Source of the DNA: Bactericera cockerelli | Lineage: Eukaryota; Arthropoda; Insecta; Hemiptera; Triozidae | DNA: 64,000 nucleotides | NCBI GenBank assembly: GCA_024516035.1 | Contig: CM044958.1 | Span: 40,262,099 to 40,326,098 of the forward strand | Reading direction: 5' to 3' | Part shown: positions 51,252 to 63,947 of the stretch, piece by piece | Position numbering within the stretch: position 1 is the first letter of the stretch | How the letters are laid out: each line of letters begins with the position of its first letter | Position numbers and translations under genes: made by a program | The notes under the pieces: generated by a model | What the model saw: the letters and a program-made list of their open reading frames with translations, nothing else | Database searches by the model: none | Told to the model about the DNA's origin: nothing

Positions 51252-51475
51252 AACGATTTTATTTTTTTTATTTTTTATTTTTTTACACTTTATTAGATAA
51301 TAGGACATATACAATACAAATAATTACAAACGAAAATACAAAATACAATATAACAAAACAAAAAAATAATAATAAATAATGAAAAAATAAATAAATATAT
51401 ACATAATATATGTCCTAACTAAAGGGCGGGGTTATTGCCTTAGGCAATCTCTTCCACCCAACGATTGACAGACGG
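51252..51475 (-). mobile_element. LINE 3' end with remnant of the ORF C-terminus
   Basis: Same family as the copy at 49917. On the minus strand an open stretch reads DLDGPSVNRWVEEIA and ends at a stop at 51440-51442. It is followed by the shared 3' UTR (CCGCCCTTTAGTTAGGACAT) and an AT-rich tail. The short peptide may be the last residues of the retrotransposon polyprotein; it is too short to classify. Confidence 0.5.
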
Positions 51476-52879
51476 ACCATCCAGATCCATTCAATAATCA
51501 CGAATAGAATTGATTCATGATATTATTCGTATTATTAGATATTCCGTTTCTCATTATTATTATTATTATTTTCTAAAGTAGCCAAATTCGATATGAAAAA
51601 TATGGTAGGTTTTATGCTTGACTTAACGTCGGACGTCGGGTGATTTAAAAGCAGGAGTGTTTTTTATGAGCCAAGTAAATTGGAATCCCCAGCCATAACT
51701 CTCCTATCTCTCAAAACATAATGTTTATATGCTCATAAAATTCAAAGCTGAAGAACTTATGATGGCATTATCATACGAGCTACGTATATTTATACTTATG
51801 TATAATATACTCGTACCTACATAATACTCTAACACTCATCTAAGTATATATTATTATGTGCTTATAGATTATTATAAAGTCCCAAAATTATATGATTTTT
51901 TATAATAATGCTATGGTCCTTGAGAGTTCTAAATATTTACAATACCCGTGATACCTACCTCAATCCTTTACAGCATGACGTACTTTTCTTACTGTAAGCT
52001 TCATTTCTGAAAGTCACAAAAGAAGACTTAAATAATCAAATCCATGACTTGAAAGATTCAATGGTTTAAGTGCACATAATTCACTTTAATCTGATTTAGT
52101 GATTTATTCTTGGCTGTATCCTGGTTCCAACGAACATACATGAAAGATTTACAATTTGATTTGGAAGCTTTTTGAAATCCTCTTTGTCTGCTTGCTCCAC
52201 ACGTGATTAACATGAATAGGAACGCTAATCGTGAATAATCACTACAATTTTTTTTTGTATGTTGCACCGTCGCTTCGCTTCGTACTTATTGCTTGAATTA
52301 TTTAGACTTAGTACTCAATATGTAATAATACATGAATTTTAATGTTTGAATGTATTTTCTGATCAAGAAGCACAGAGGAGTAGACTAATAGTGGGTACCT
52401 AATAGTATTATATTGCTGATGAGAAACTATAATCAAGGAGTTCGGACCAGCAGCCTAGGCCCTAGGAAATATATTCAATTATTCATTACCCGTTTTATGT
52501 ATCGTCCCTAAAGCCCTAGGGACTCTACATGTAAACGGGTTATAGATACCTTCTAGCAAAAGTGAAAACCTTAACCAGACCTGGCTCAGTTAAGGGTTGT
52601 GTGCTAAAGATATCTACTCGATTAAAACCAATGTCAAAACCAAAATTTAACTATATATGATGTTTTGAAACCGAAGATATTACACAGAATTCGTAGATAC
52701 ACTTAAATACCAGACTTCTAAGTTATTGGATTAAAAAATAAATGTTTGGTTTAGTTTTGAGTGAGTTGGACTGGATCGCTGGATCAATCAAACCCCATTT
52801 TCAGAAAACATATATTGAGGTTTAAGAAGATGTTGATTAAATTAAATTGAATCTACTGGTTCAACCAAACTTGAAATAG

Positions 52880-53100
52880 CCAGCGTCGATGGCGCGTTGA
52901 ATGCACCGGTTCTCGTTGGATCACCGAAGTTAAGCAACATCCAGCGAGGTGAAGACTTCGTGATGCTGGCATTCCGGCCCAACCCAGGCTGGGTGAGGTT
53001 AATGTGGGTAGCAGGTTTGTGAGTTTCCTGCGAATGGAGGGTAACACCCCCGTCGTGATATGACCATGTAGTTGAAAGCGACTTTAAACCAAAAAAAAAA
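52880..53100 (+). repeat. 5S rRNA-derived SINE, short subtype, second copy
   Basis: Nearly identical to the copy at 47170, including loss of the box C segment. The flanking 13-bp duplication AAACTTGAAATAG is at 52867-52879 and 53099-53111. High similarity and an intact duplication point to recent insertion. Confidence 0.88.
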
Positions 53101-53694
53101 ACTTGAAATAGTTTGGCTAATGCATTTTTTCGATAGCTTGGGGGCCCAGAGGCGTCTGCTATACCACTTCTCCAAGTCTTGCGATATTTGAGTAAAACAT
53201 GCGCCCTTCGAAATCATACATGCATAAGCTCTCTCATCGCAAACATCAAAAGTGGGTGGTTTGATGCGGGGCAGGGGGGCAGCATTATTAATGTTGATAT
53301 TCTATGCTTGGTCTGGAATCTGGCTCAGTCAAAAACACATGTGATCTCCGGGGGTTTTGTCATGCTCGTGATCCGCCCCTTAGTTTTTCAAATCTAAAAC
53401 TAGTGGCGAACCGGTGATCTTCCGAATAATTAAAGGATATATCTTTTAAGAGATTACTTTTATTTTGTGCATGTCCTTCTGAGTAATAGGCACTGTTAGA
53501 GACTTTCAAGAATCATTTTTGAAATAGAATGAAGCAAACTCCAATTTTAAAATAAATAGTGCTTTCACGATTATATAGTTTTAAAGAAAATTGCCAAAAT
53601 GCCAAATCTTTTTCAAGTTCTAGCGTTATATCAAAATAAAGGACTGTATAAAAAACTAGGCTGAATGAGGAGTAAATTATTATTTACCGCTGAT

Positions 53695-53850
53695 TTGCCA
53701 CTAGTCGGCGCTCTCATCAAAGCACCTACTCATTTTTCCTCATGAGAACTGAGTGGACCTCGTAATATCTAAAGTACAGAGCTGGGAAAATCACGTCTCA
53801 GCTGTGATTCAAACCCAAGATATCGTGTGTACAAACTTAGTACAATTTTC
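53695..53850 (-). repeat. Partial, diverged copy of the same tRNA-derived SINE
   Basis: ACTCATTTTTCCTCATGAG, GAGTGGACC, AAAGTACAGAGC and GTGATTCAAACCCA appear in family order. The far half of the element is missing. Confidence 0.55.
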
Positions 53851-54536
53851 TCTCGGCTTTCGGGACTACAGGGACTCTAGTTTGCCCCGGTAAAAACAGA
53901 ATTTTTGGAGACAAAATTAGTCAAGTCGGCCGGTGGGCAGGCACTCCGTACAGGTTGACTTACATAGCTGAAAATAGGACACAAGGTACAAAACTAGGAG
54001 AGGCTCATACTCCAGAAGGGAATTGAACGGGCTGCTGATGATACGAAGAGTCTCACTTCACCAACAGGTTCCCATGAGCTGTGAGGCGGTGTCCTGAGAC
54101 CCCCCGGTCCCCCTTACTCCCCGCCACTGGTGACTCATCTTAATTGCTTCGTATGCTGGAGGGGATTCTGCTCATTTCTTGTTAGATTTAATAATGTTCT
54201 AGCTTTGTGTTTTTTTTAAATAAAAGATGAGATTAACAACGTTTCCTTTCTGTCGTATTTTTCAATTCAAGTTATGAAATAACATGCTATCGACAGGAGA
54301 AAAAACCTTTTAGGAGAAAAATAAAAATAAAAATAATAGCTATAGTAACAATAACGGTGATAAGAATCGTGGGTTTGGTTTCGTAATGAATGACGCCTCG
54401 ATTTCCATTGGTGTTTATTAAAGCAGAACCATGATACAGAACCTGGATCCTATTTCTAGAACCAATCTATCAAGGGATTTGGAGATCGTAATTTTCCTTT
54501 TTCAGGGTGTCAGAATTTCTAAGGGAGAGAAAGAGA

Positions 54537-54585
<49 letters not shown>

Positions 54586-56945
54586 TGAGATAGCTTAAGC
54601 AAGAAAAAGGAAAACAATTATTCAAAGAATTTCAGAACAATTTGTAAAACGTGGGTATCAAATGTTTTTCTTTTTTATGCTGGAGGGGCGTTTCAAGTTT
54701 CTGGGTTTTGATTTCACATAATTACAAAATGCAAAATCTGTATAACATAATATTATAAAATATGTTACGATATGTACCTACCCACCTTCCAACCTACATA
54801 AATACCCTCAAGATTAAGTATAGAGTAACTTTATTTTTAAATTGTACCTGGAGAGATTAATCCTTGTATAATTAATTCTATGCTTTTTATTTATTGTATT
54901 AGGTTGCTCAGGTAAAATTAAGGATTTTTCACTATAATTGGTATGTAGATATCTTGAGGAATTAAGTTTAATATTAGATTTATTTAGATAGGTATGCCCA
55001 GAACATACATTAATACTTACTTGCATACCTATAGGTACCATTTTCTGAGTGCAAAAAGAAATAAACTGATTTTTTTAAAAAAAAATCTGTTGTACTACAT
55101 CAGGAATTGTAATGATGAGTGAGACTGGTAGATATTTCCAATGCCTAAAAATTCTTAAAATAATGATATTTTTCGGTTCCAAGTGCGGATAGCTTTTAGA
55201 GAAGGTGGGTTTTTAGTGGGTGGAAATCCCACACCCCAGGTTAGGATGGATCTGGGTGTCTTTGAAAGATTTTTTCCTGCCTTCCATTCAAAAAAAAAAA
55301 AATCTTTATAGAATTCTTGTAGATTTCCATCATAAGACTGCTGACAGCTGATGAACATGAAATTTTTGGAACATAATACGTATCTAGGTTTATTTACTTA
55401 TAAATTTATGGGAATTGTCAATCGTTAACTCATATCCCTCATATACCTACCTAAACAATTTTGTTTATACTTACGTAATTTTAGTAAATTGAGTTATGAT
55501 TATGACAAATCAATAACATTTTAGGTAAATGGCTATTGCTTGAATACTACGTAGATATTCCATGTATTTCAAGGATAAATAATACATTAATTACCTATGA
55601 TGCCCGATTCACCCAAACGTAACAGTCAATCAAAACAGGATGATCCTTGACTTGATTGATTGGAAAGGAATGTCAATAATACTGATGAGTGTGGAGAGCC
55701 TCTGGTTAAAGCATTGAGTCTGCTGTCTGGAACAAGTAACATTTATAAATGACATGGAAATGATTTTAGAAATATTGAGAGGTAGACTTCTCATAGTAAT
55801 AGCTCCCATTATACAACATTTTACATAAATGAGGGCTATGGAAAATGTAAGTTTCTCTGCGTTGCCAAAGCCAGGGAAATTTTTGTGAATCTTTCAAATT
55901 GAGATTGTTAGCATTAGCACATGTTGTGTTGGTCAGTTTGACCTTATTGTCAATTGTTGTCAACAAACAGATAGTTGTCAGTAACTCTGTAACCATGGAA
56001 AGTGGACAACTGGACATCGCCCTGAAATATTTATCGATTTATTTATTTTACAACACATGAGTTTGTATATTTAGAACACCACTGTAAATTTTAGTTGATA
56101 CAATAATATATTTATGTACTTAACTTGTGTCTAATTTATTCTATCGATCTGCTTTTCTAATTCCCAAGAAAGAAAAAGTAGCATTCCCACACTACCTGAA
56201 ACTTATCTTCATGCAAATGGATAACTTTTACCACGAGTTCATTCCTGATAAGGGAATAGGTTTCATATAATATTTAGATCATAGTATTTTCAAATTTAAT
56301 ACCTAATGGATTTCAAATTTAATACCTTTAGCACATCTACAAGTTGTATTTTTTACATACATATTAGTATGGTGTGGTTTAATAAAAGATGTACAGTAAC
56401 ATAAAAAATACACACTAATATTTATTAAATTATTTGATATTAATCTAAATAATCTCTATATTTTATATCGCTACGTGCTCTATTGATTTGATATTAAATT
56501 TAAAGAACAAATAGGCACTACAAATTGTTTTTTAAATGCATCAGGTAAGATAGTTTGCCCGAAGTCCAATCTTCCACTTATTCCACATGTAAGAAGTGCT
56601 TGATTGAACACATTAAGTATAGGTATTGCTCTGTTTGCTCTCTATGTAAATAATTCATATTATTATTAACCTCTCGGGGATTGAATGGTTCCTCTGAATA
56701 AGATACATCTAGTATTCTATAGGTACACATATAAATATTTTCGAGTGTCACTTGATGAAATGGAACATCATTAGAAACGTGAAATTCACTCGTACTTTTT
56801 GAATGACATAAAAATATAAACACATTTTATTTATAGGGAGTATGTATAAAAATATTAATTGGTAATAAAAGTCCGAGGTTGTTATCCGTTATCGAAAACA
56901 TTTTGCTTCCTGTAGTGTGTTTTTGGTACCTCTTTATACTACCTA
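53851..56945. other. Gene-free stretch
   Basis: A GC-richer region at 53880-54120 may be another decayed repeat: on the minus strand GTTCAATTCCC near 54010-54025 is B-box-like. The GA tract at 54523 follows; the remainder is featureless AT-rich DNA. Confidence 0.4.
54523..54589 (+). repeat. GA microsatellite
   Basis: A long (GA)n tract interrupted by single T and A bases. Confidence 0.95.
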
Positions 56946-57183
56946 TCTTAATATATAAATGTCAAAGTCACTGACTGACTGACCACTGACTGATCATCGC
57001 TCTACAGCCCAAACCGTAAGTCCTAGGAAGCTGAAATTTGGTAGGTAACTTTGTCTTATAGTCTAGATGTGCAATAAGACGGGATTTTTCGAAATTCCCA
57101 CTACAACACCTGCCATTGGCGAAAAAGGATTTTTTGCTTTCACGGCCATGCCTCGGCCCGCAAAGCGGGCGACAGCCCGCTAG
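56946..57183 (+). mobile_element. Short non-autonomous Helitron-like element
   Basis: It starts TCTTAATATATAAATGTC directly after A and ends CTAG directly before T, the A/T insertion context used by Helitrons. Just before the 3' end is a GC-rich hairpin (GCCCGCAAAGCGGGC, about 57156-57170). There are no inverted termini, target duplication or protein. The 5' TC, the terminal hairpin and CTAG together support the call. Confidence 0.6.
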
Positions 57184-58031
57184 TAATTCTATAAGTGTAT
57201 ATGATATTTATACTAAGAAGAAACATCTATGAAAAACTTTGACAAAAGTTTCAAGTATGTCAATATCTAGTTTCACTAAAATCCATTTTTCAGTTCTTCA
57301 CAAGGCCTGGACAATTAACTCTACTAACCAATAATGATCAAATTGAATAGGAACTTTTTTCCTACTACATATTTATGTAAATGTATTCCCTTGCACAGAG
57401 TATGTAGGTACATAGGTACATCTCTTCTACTTTGCAAGATACGTTGTTGTGTATTGTGCAAATGTACAATAAACCCATGACATACATCACTTCGACGAAA
57501 GTCTTCAAGTTATTAATCTGATTCCCCTCTGAACTGAAAACCTGATGAAGATGAAAAGAGATCCTGTGTATAGCTGCGAGCTGAATGCAGAATGTATAAA
57601 GAACTCATTCTGATATCATATTCATCCTGCGGAGTCGTTTTGTTTGTCGTTCCTTATACAAGAACATCTCCTTGTAATATCTTTGCATAATCAAGCTCTT
57701 TCTTTTCTTTGCATGGGGCGTACAAAGAGATGGCCAGATGAAAAAGAGCATTGAGACAAAACTAAGATGAGACTGGGAAGATGTTACGCTGAATGGAAGA
57801 CGAATGAAATTATCATCAAAGAGAGATCGGAATATGATCCGCGGTTTTGCGTTCTACCCAGGGCAACAGGACATCATGCTGAATAAGGGGAGGAAACCTC
57901 ATCAGGAGGTTGCCAGGAGGCACCCGATCCTATTCTGAAAATTAACAAAAACCTCCAGAGAGAAAAAAAAACAATAACATGAAAAAAAATATATAGGTAT
58001 ATTTTTTTACCTACAATATAATTAAAACTAT

Positions 58032-58332
58032 GTAGTATTTTATTAGTGGTGAAGCACAAGGCCTCTTCACAATTCTTGTGGGTAGCGCAGCATTACTATA
58101 AGAGCTTCTTTCACTTTTCGAATTCTATCACATTAATTTCTTTTTACTCTGGTAATGCCGCCACTGGTCGTTACTCATACAAGTAACTACTCATTTTTCC
58201 TCACGAAGTGTGAGTGGACCCCGAACATCCAAGTACAGAGCAGAAATATTCTTGATCGGCTGGGGATCGAACCCAGGTCACCATGCGTGCAATGCCTAGA
58301 GCGCTAACTCACTCTGCCACACTGACTACGTA
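58032..58332 (-). repeat. tRNA-derived SINE of about 300 bp, copy b
   Basis: Same family, orientation and end points as the copy at 49440. The 15-bp duplication TATAATTAAAACTAT is at 58017-58031 and 58333-58347. The two copies jointly define the family length as about 300 bp. Confidence 0.85.
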
Positions 58333-58347
58333 TATAATTAAAACTAT

Positions 58348-60944
58348 ATTATAATAATATCGCCTTATTAATTATACCACCCGATCAGTATTGATGAGTC
58401 CATTTTTCCAGCAGCAATCCCAAGAAGTCTTATTCTAACTCAAATATTCCGCTTGAAGTTGCTTAAATTATGATTAAAGAGCTAGTCGGACCGTGAAGTA
58501 GCACTACAAATTGTTTGGCCTCTTTTTCCAAATATAATAAAAAAATATTACTATTATATACTTACTTTGGAAATGTTTCTATACCTATCCCTATTTCATT
58601 ATTAGATACATATATATTTAAAATGTGCATCACAAATAACAAATAACCTACTTCCTCTCCTAGAGGTAGTCTTCTTCACCTCCAACAATGTTAGAAATGT
58701 CGCAAAAAAAAAAAAAAAAATGATCTGGGAATCCCCAATAAGAAGATCATTGATATGAGTTTAAAAATCTTGAAAGATTCAGTTCATATTCTCAACTACC
58801 ACTTATTCCATTACCAAACAAAATTAAAAAATGTTGATAAAAATGTTCCACCTTTACCTTGAAATCTTGTAAAAATCTTGTTTAAAAAAAAATGTCCAGA
58901 AAGCCGGACTTCGTAGTCAAGTGACGTAGTCGTCACACGGCCGTATATAAATAAATATACTTTCTCTCTGACAGGAATACATATTTGCCAAACTGCTATC
59001 AAATATGTTCAGCTTTATTATAAGTGTATTTTACCTATCAATTTTTCTTTTTATTAGAGTAAGTAGTAATATAATTAGGTATATTTATACTTATAATGAA
59101 ATAGAAATTGTTATCTAATCCTAGATTAGAAAAAAGGGACTTGTTATAATAAAGAAACAGAAGCAAAGAACCCATTCTCAACATAGTTCTTTTGAGACAG
59201 GATTAAAAATAATGTTGAATGGAGACAATAGGAACATGTGAATCCTTGTAAATGATTAATTGGACAGGATAGAATGGCACAGATTCTCTTCCAAACGATC
59301 GTGGTTCCAATCAAGATAACCCTCTAATCAGAAACAGATATCTCCTACCGAAACTCTACCAATCCCTCATTAAACGAGTTTATCAAACGCATATATTTTT
59401 TCCTCTTGAAATAAATTATTCAAATCCTACCAACGAAACAACTTGAAAAGAACCTTAAAAAATAATAAAAACTTAATGAGGCAAATTAGATGTTTCTAAA
59501 GATTAACTCAATTATGAAAGAAATAAAGAAAGAGCTGTATACGAGTCCCTAATGAAATCTGCACATGAATTACTAAGAGCTGTGTCGCTCTTGCTCACTG
59601 GGTGATTATAACAGCATGCTCACATTAGATTCAGGCATGGCAGATATATTATGAGTTATGAGGGTTTCTATTGAAAAATGACTCACTCATAGCTTTGAGC
59701 TTTCAGAAGACTGAATTGATGAAATCTCTTGGGTTCTTTGGAAACGAATGAAATTGACAACCATTAATTTATTGCTAGATATTTTTGGTTGGCAGAATAG
59801 CAGCAATTAATCTCAATGTTGGGATGATAATAAAAGTCTAGATAATTATAGATTTGAGATGAGAATCTAGCTGGTTGTTTTTCATCCATTAGTTCTTTAT
59901 TACTTCTTTTATTGTGTAGGTACATAAAACCAATGAGAATTTTTGTAGAAGAAAATACATGAAAAACTATTTAGGAACGAGTATAAATATCTGAAACATT
60001 ATTTTTTTATACATTCTAATAATGACTTCTACCATACTATGGTAATTAAAGGAAACTCATGGGCCCTAGAAGACAATAATTGCATTAATCTTTTCAATGA
60101 GTCGAAATTGATGAAAATAACTTTCCTTTAACAAAATTTAAAATATTTATTGCAAAACTTTTTTTATATACTTCTCCTTAAGAAAATATAAAATTGACAG
60201 CTGATTGTCTTCTTAATTCTTATTCCTTATACATACCTAATATGTATTAGGAATCTAGCTATGAATCTTATTAGGTACTTAAGTAGGTAACCACTAGCTA
60301 CATACCTACATCTGCATACATGTAGTACATTAATAGGTTATTGATGTCATTATCCTTTTAATGATTATAGTATACGATAATTATTAAAAGGGTTGATTAA
60401 AACATATTTGAAGTTTTATGTTATGTTCACGCGGACATCCAAAGACCTTTTCATATTTGGAGGTCCAAGACATTATCATTTCGTACTTCAATTACCCACG
60501 AGTAGATAGTAACAACTGGTAACTAATCTGGATATTTCACAAGTTCACACTTCATTGATTAAAGTAATAAACTTAGAGAGTTTCACCATTCAACAGAATT
60601 TTTCATTTAAATATTTCTTATTCACACCACCATGGCTTCTCATTCAGAATCTATGCAGTCCTATCCTCTGAGTCCATATCTCACAAGACACAACTCTCTG
60701 TTACTATATCAACAAGACATGGCCTGGTCGTCACTTCTGTCAGAGCTATTCAATTCTGGAGGAAAGAGGCTTTGCATCTAGATGAGAGTTAAAAGTCCAT
60801 TTCAATTCTAAGCTTTCGAGACTTCCTAAAATTGTAGGTACCGTAAACTGTCCAATAAATTTATAGAAATCGACTGTTCTCAACCAAACTCAGCGTCACC
60901 GAATAAGTTAGAAGATGGTAATCTTGGTTTCAAATTTCAATTCT
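58348..60944. other. Gene-free stretch
   Basis: AT-rich, no convincing frame, no recognised repeat before the minisatellite at 60945. Confidence 0.45.
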
Positions 60945-61309
60945 CTAGCATTAACATCCACGAATGACATAATCAATTGTCTAGCATTAACATCCACGAA
61001 TGACATAATCAATGGTCTAGCATTAACATACACGAATGACATAATCAATTGTCTAGCATTAACATCCACGAATGACATAATCAATTGTCTAGCATTAACA
61101 TCCACGAATGACATAATCAATTGTCTAGCATTAACATCCACGAATGACATAATCAATTGTCTAGCATTAACATCCACGAATGACATAATCAATTGTCTAG
61201 CATTAACATCCACGAATGACATAATCAATTCTCTAGCATTAACAAATTAACATCCACGAATGACATAATCAATTCTCTAGCATTAACAAATTAACATCCA
61301 CGAATGACG
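60945..61309 (+). repeat. 36-bp minisatellite, about ten units
   Basis: Units beginning CTAGCATTAACATCCACG start at 60945, 60981, 61017, 61053, 61089, 61125, 61161, 61197, 61233 and 61277. The period is exactly 36 bp until the last complete unit, which has an 8-bp insertion (period 44). Because 36 is a multiple of three, one frame on each strand stays open across the array; this does not indicate a gene. Confidence 0.95.
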
Positions 61310-61804
61310 TAGTCGTACATCCATAAGATTTTGTGTTTATAAGAATACTCGCAAGTGAGTTTACAGAGTGGGTGGGTACGTAATTAGATCATAATTAAAT
61401 ATTCTGTAATGTTAAAGAATGATCAATCTCCATAACCATATCTTTCTTCTCGGCCCTGTCTGGACAGTTGTATACATCCATGCAGCACACAACGCTGTCT
61501 GGTGATTTATGCACACAGACCTTGCACGGACTCATATACGAAAGACAGGACATGCACAATTGAATTGCACGTGTTGTCATCATCATCATCAGCATCATAC
61601 ATTATTCATATTACTATCATTGTTAGCAGACCTCCTCGACATTCCCACAATGCAAAGTCTGAAGTTCCTGTATTCAATGGGACGTGAGATACGAACTCCG
61701 GGACAGCTGAGCAGGAGAACCGTGAAGGAATGTCAGTTTATGTCAGTCCTGTTCAAAGACCTAATGAACAGGGACTCGAATTGTAGGCACACTGAGGACT
61801 CGGG

Positions 61805-62066
61805 GAGCCAGCGTCGATGGCATGTTGAATACACCGGTTCCCTTCAGAACACCGAAGTTAAGCGACATCCAGCGAGGTTAAAACTTGGATGGGTGACCAT
61901 TCAAATTCTAATTCTCGTGACACTGGCTTTTCCCGGCCCCACTCAGGCTGGGTGAGGTCAATGTGAGTAGCAGGTTTGTGAGTTTCCTGCGAATGGAGGG
62001 TAAAACCCCCGTCGTGATATGACCATGGCAGTTGAAAGCGACGTTAAACCCCACTTAAAAAAAAAA
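61805..62066 (+). repeat. 5S rRNA-derived SINE, long subtype
   Basis: The head keeps more of 5S rRNA than the other copies: GTTGAATACACCGGTTC, ACACCGAAGTTAAGCGACAT and the downstream TTGGATGGGTGACC (box C). The same body module and an A-rich tail follow. The 11-bp duplication GAGGACTCGGG is at 61794-61804 and 62067-62077. A 148-codon open frame that crosses it is incidental. Confidence 0.88.
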
Positions 62067-62432
62067 GAGGACTCGGGTCGGTGGTGTATAACTTTTGCCT
62101 GGCCATAATTCCGCGATTTCCGCGACGCCACTCGCCGACGCTAACCTTGCAATTTTTTAAGCAGAATGTTGGAAGAAAAGGCGACCCTTCATCCCATCGA
62201 GACATGAGAAAGGTGAGAAAATTCTTTTGCCTAAGTTGGGTGGAAGAGCTCAACAGGTTGGTTGGAAGAGAGCTCACAGTGTGAGAATCCTGCCGTCAAA
62301 GCCTTAAAAAAGTCTTTGGTAGGTATTCTAAAATTTATCCTTTCACAAGTAGGGGTCAATGGTTATGTTTGTGTACATTTACAATTTTCATGTATTTCTA
62401 TGGTTCTTCGGGAATTAACTGTATTACTACCG

Positions 62433-62742
62433 TTTTTTTTTTTTTTTTTTTTTTTTTCTTTTTTTTTCGCAGCCTTTTATATTTCGTGGCCATGAAACAG
62501 GAGCTATGTAGACGCTTGTGGTCTGTGTTGTAGCCTGGCCAGTGCCCATCCCGTAGTATGCCTCCCCTCTGATGGGCGAGAAGTTACACAATACTTCTCA
62601 TTTAGGTGCTGGGTCAACACGAGCGCACCGGAAGATGGGATGGGATACCTGCAACCAAATTTGAAGACAAATTTTTGTCTACGCGGGGGTTCGAACCCGG
62701 GATCTTCCGCATGACTTAGCCACTGAGCTATTCGTGCGCTCA
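62433..62742 (-). repeat. tRNA-derived SINE with long poly-A tail
   Basis: On the minus strand the head (GAATAGCTCAGTGGCTAAG as A-box region, GGGTTCGAACCCC as B box) lies at about 62675-62742. The body runs down to about 62470 and ends in a poly-A tract of about 35 bases, seen as T on the plus strand at 62433-62467. It differs in body and tail from the 300-bp family, so it is a second tRNA-SINE family. No target duplication was recognised. Confidence 0.65.
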
Positions 62743-63829
62743 AGAGTGTTCTTCTAGCTTCTTTAAGCCTGATTAAAAGAAATTAATTATCAACATTTTC
62801 CACAACTGATATCAAGCGTTGGTTTAAGAGGGAGAGCAATGCATGTGTCCCTACAATGGTCTAAGGAAAGCACACTGTTCCTTCCCATGAGCATGAGGAG
62901 CTAGTACAACCCACTTTGAGAACCGCTGGACCATGGCGTACTTCATGGAACGGCAATTACGAGAACAATTAATAATAATAACATTGTCCTGTGAGTTTAT
63001 GAGTCGAGTCCTTATTCTTACTTTCGTGCTAGGTAAGAAATTTGCAGCAGTAATGGACTGCATCTGAGCTCCAGAGACTTGTATGAAAGGGTAAAGCGTA
63101 TCAGATTTCGAGAATTGTGAGAGACTGGGTGAGATTTGGAAGGGTTTGGTCCCAAAGGAGTGTAGTGTATGGGAGACTGATTCGATCTGTGTTAAATTTC
63201 AAAGGGCACGTATTTTTGTATGGAACAATAATTAAGATGATGCTGATGTGATAGTGATATTGTAATATGCGTGATTTTTTCTTTTCTTTTTGGAATAGTT
63301 TAATGAACAATAACAAAATCTTTGCAATTTGTTGATCTTGAGAATTGAAGAATATCTTAATCGCTACTTACATTAAAAATTACCCGTCGCGTCGCATCGT
63401 AACTGTAACGATTACATTGATGACAGAATATGTTTCAGTTGTTATAAAATCGACATTCTGAGCAAAATTTGTCTTTCTTTTGTTCCTCATAATGCTCAGC
63501 AAAACTGAATGGGTTTTCAGAAGGCATAGGCTCAGAAGAAATAAAGAAGTGTACTCTAACTTCCATGGTTTTAAAACAGTCAAGTCCTTAAGCAGATGAT
63601 TGATCGATACAGAAGAGGTTTGAGTCCGTCTTCTCACAAAACACGAGTGCTTTTGTCTAAGGGTTCGGTTTGAAAAGAACAAAAAACTTCTGCCAAGTTC
63701 GTACTTAAGAATGAAAATAGAACACATAAAATTTCCCATTGAAAAGCTCTATGATAAATAATATAATAGAGGACATTGAAAGTTTTTATTTATTTTCTTG
63801 AACAATAAAAAGTCAAGGCTGTGTCATTA

Positions 63830-63947
63830 TTAGTGACGGTATTTTCCATGTCCATTTTCTGACTCGTCTCCCATGTCCTTCATCTTCACTGGATATTGGA
63901 TATCATATTTCTTCTCCTCCTGATGTATGTCCCAAACAATATCAGTC
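63830..63947 (-). CDS. Candidate 3' terminal exon of a gene beyond the right edge
   Basis: On the minus strand a frame of about 38 codons reads WDIHQEEKKYDIQYPVKMKD then MGDESENGHGKYRH and stops at TAA (63830-63832). The composition is hydrophilic and protein-like. A polyadenylation signal, AATAAA, lies about 40 bases downstream in the AT-rich tract at 63785-63797. The same frame has a stop at 63950-63952, so a splice acceptor is required between; AAAG at 63948 is the only candidate and has a weak pyrimidine tract. The family is not recognised. Confidence 0.25.

Noticed and set aside
60908..61250. Repetitive 106- and 111-codon ORFs on both strands
   Set aside because: They result from the 36-bp minisatellite having a period divisible by three.
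61509..61955. A 148-codon plus-strand ORF
   Set aside because: Its second half is the 5S-derived SINE and its first half has no recognisable domain.
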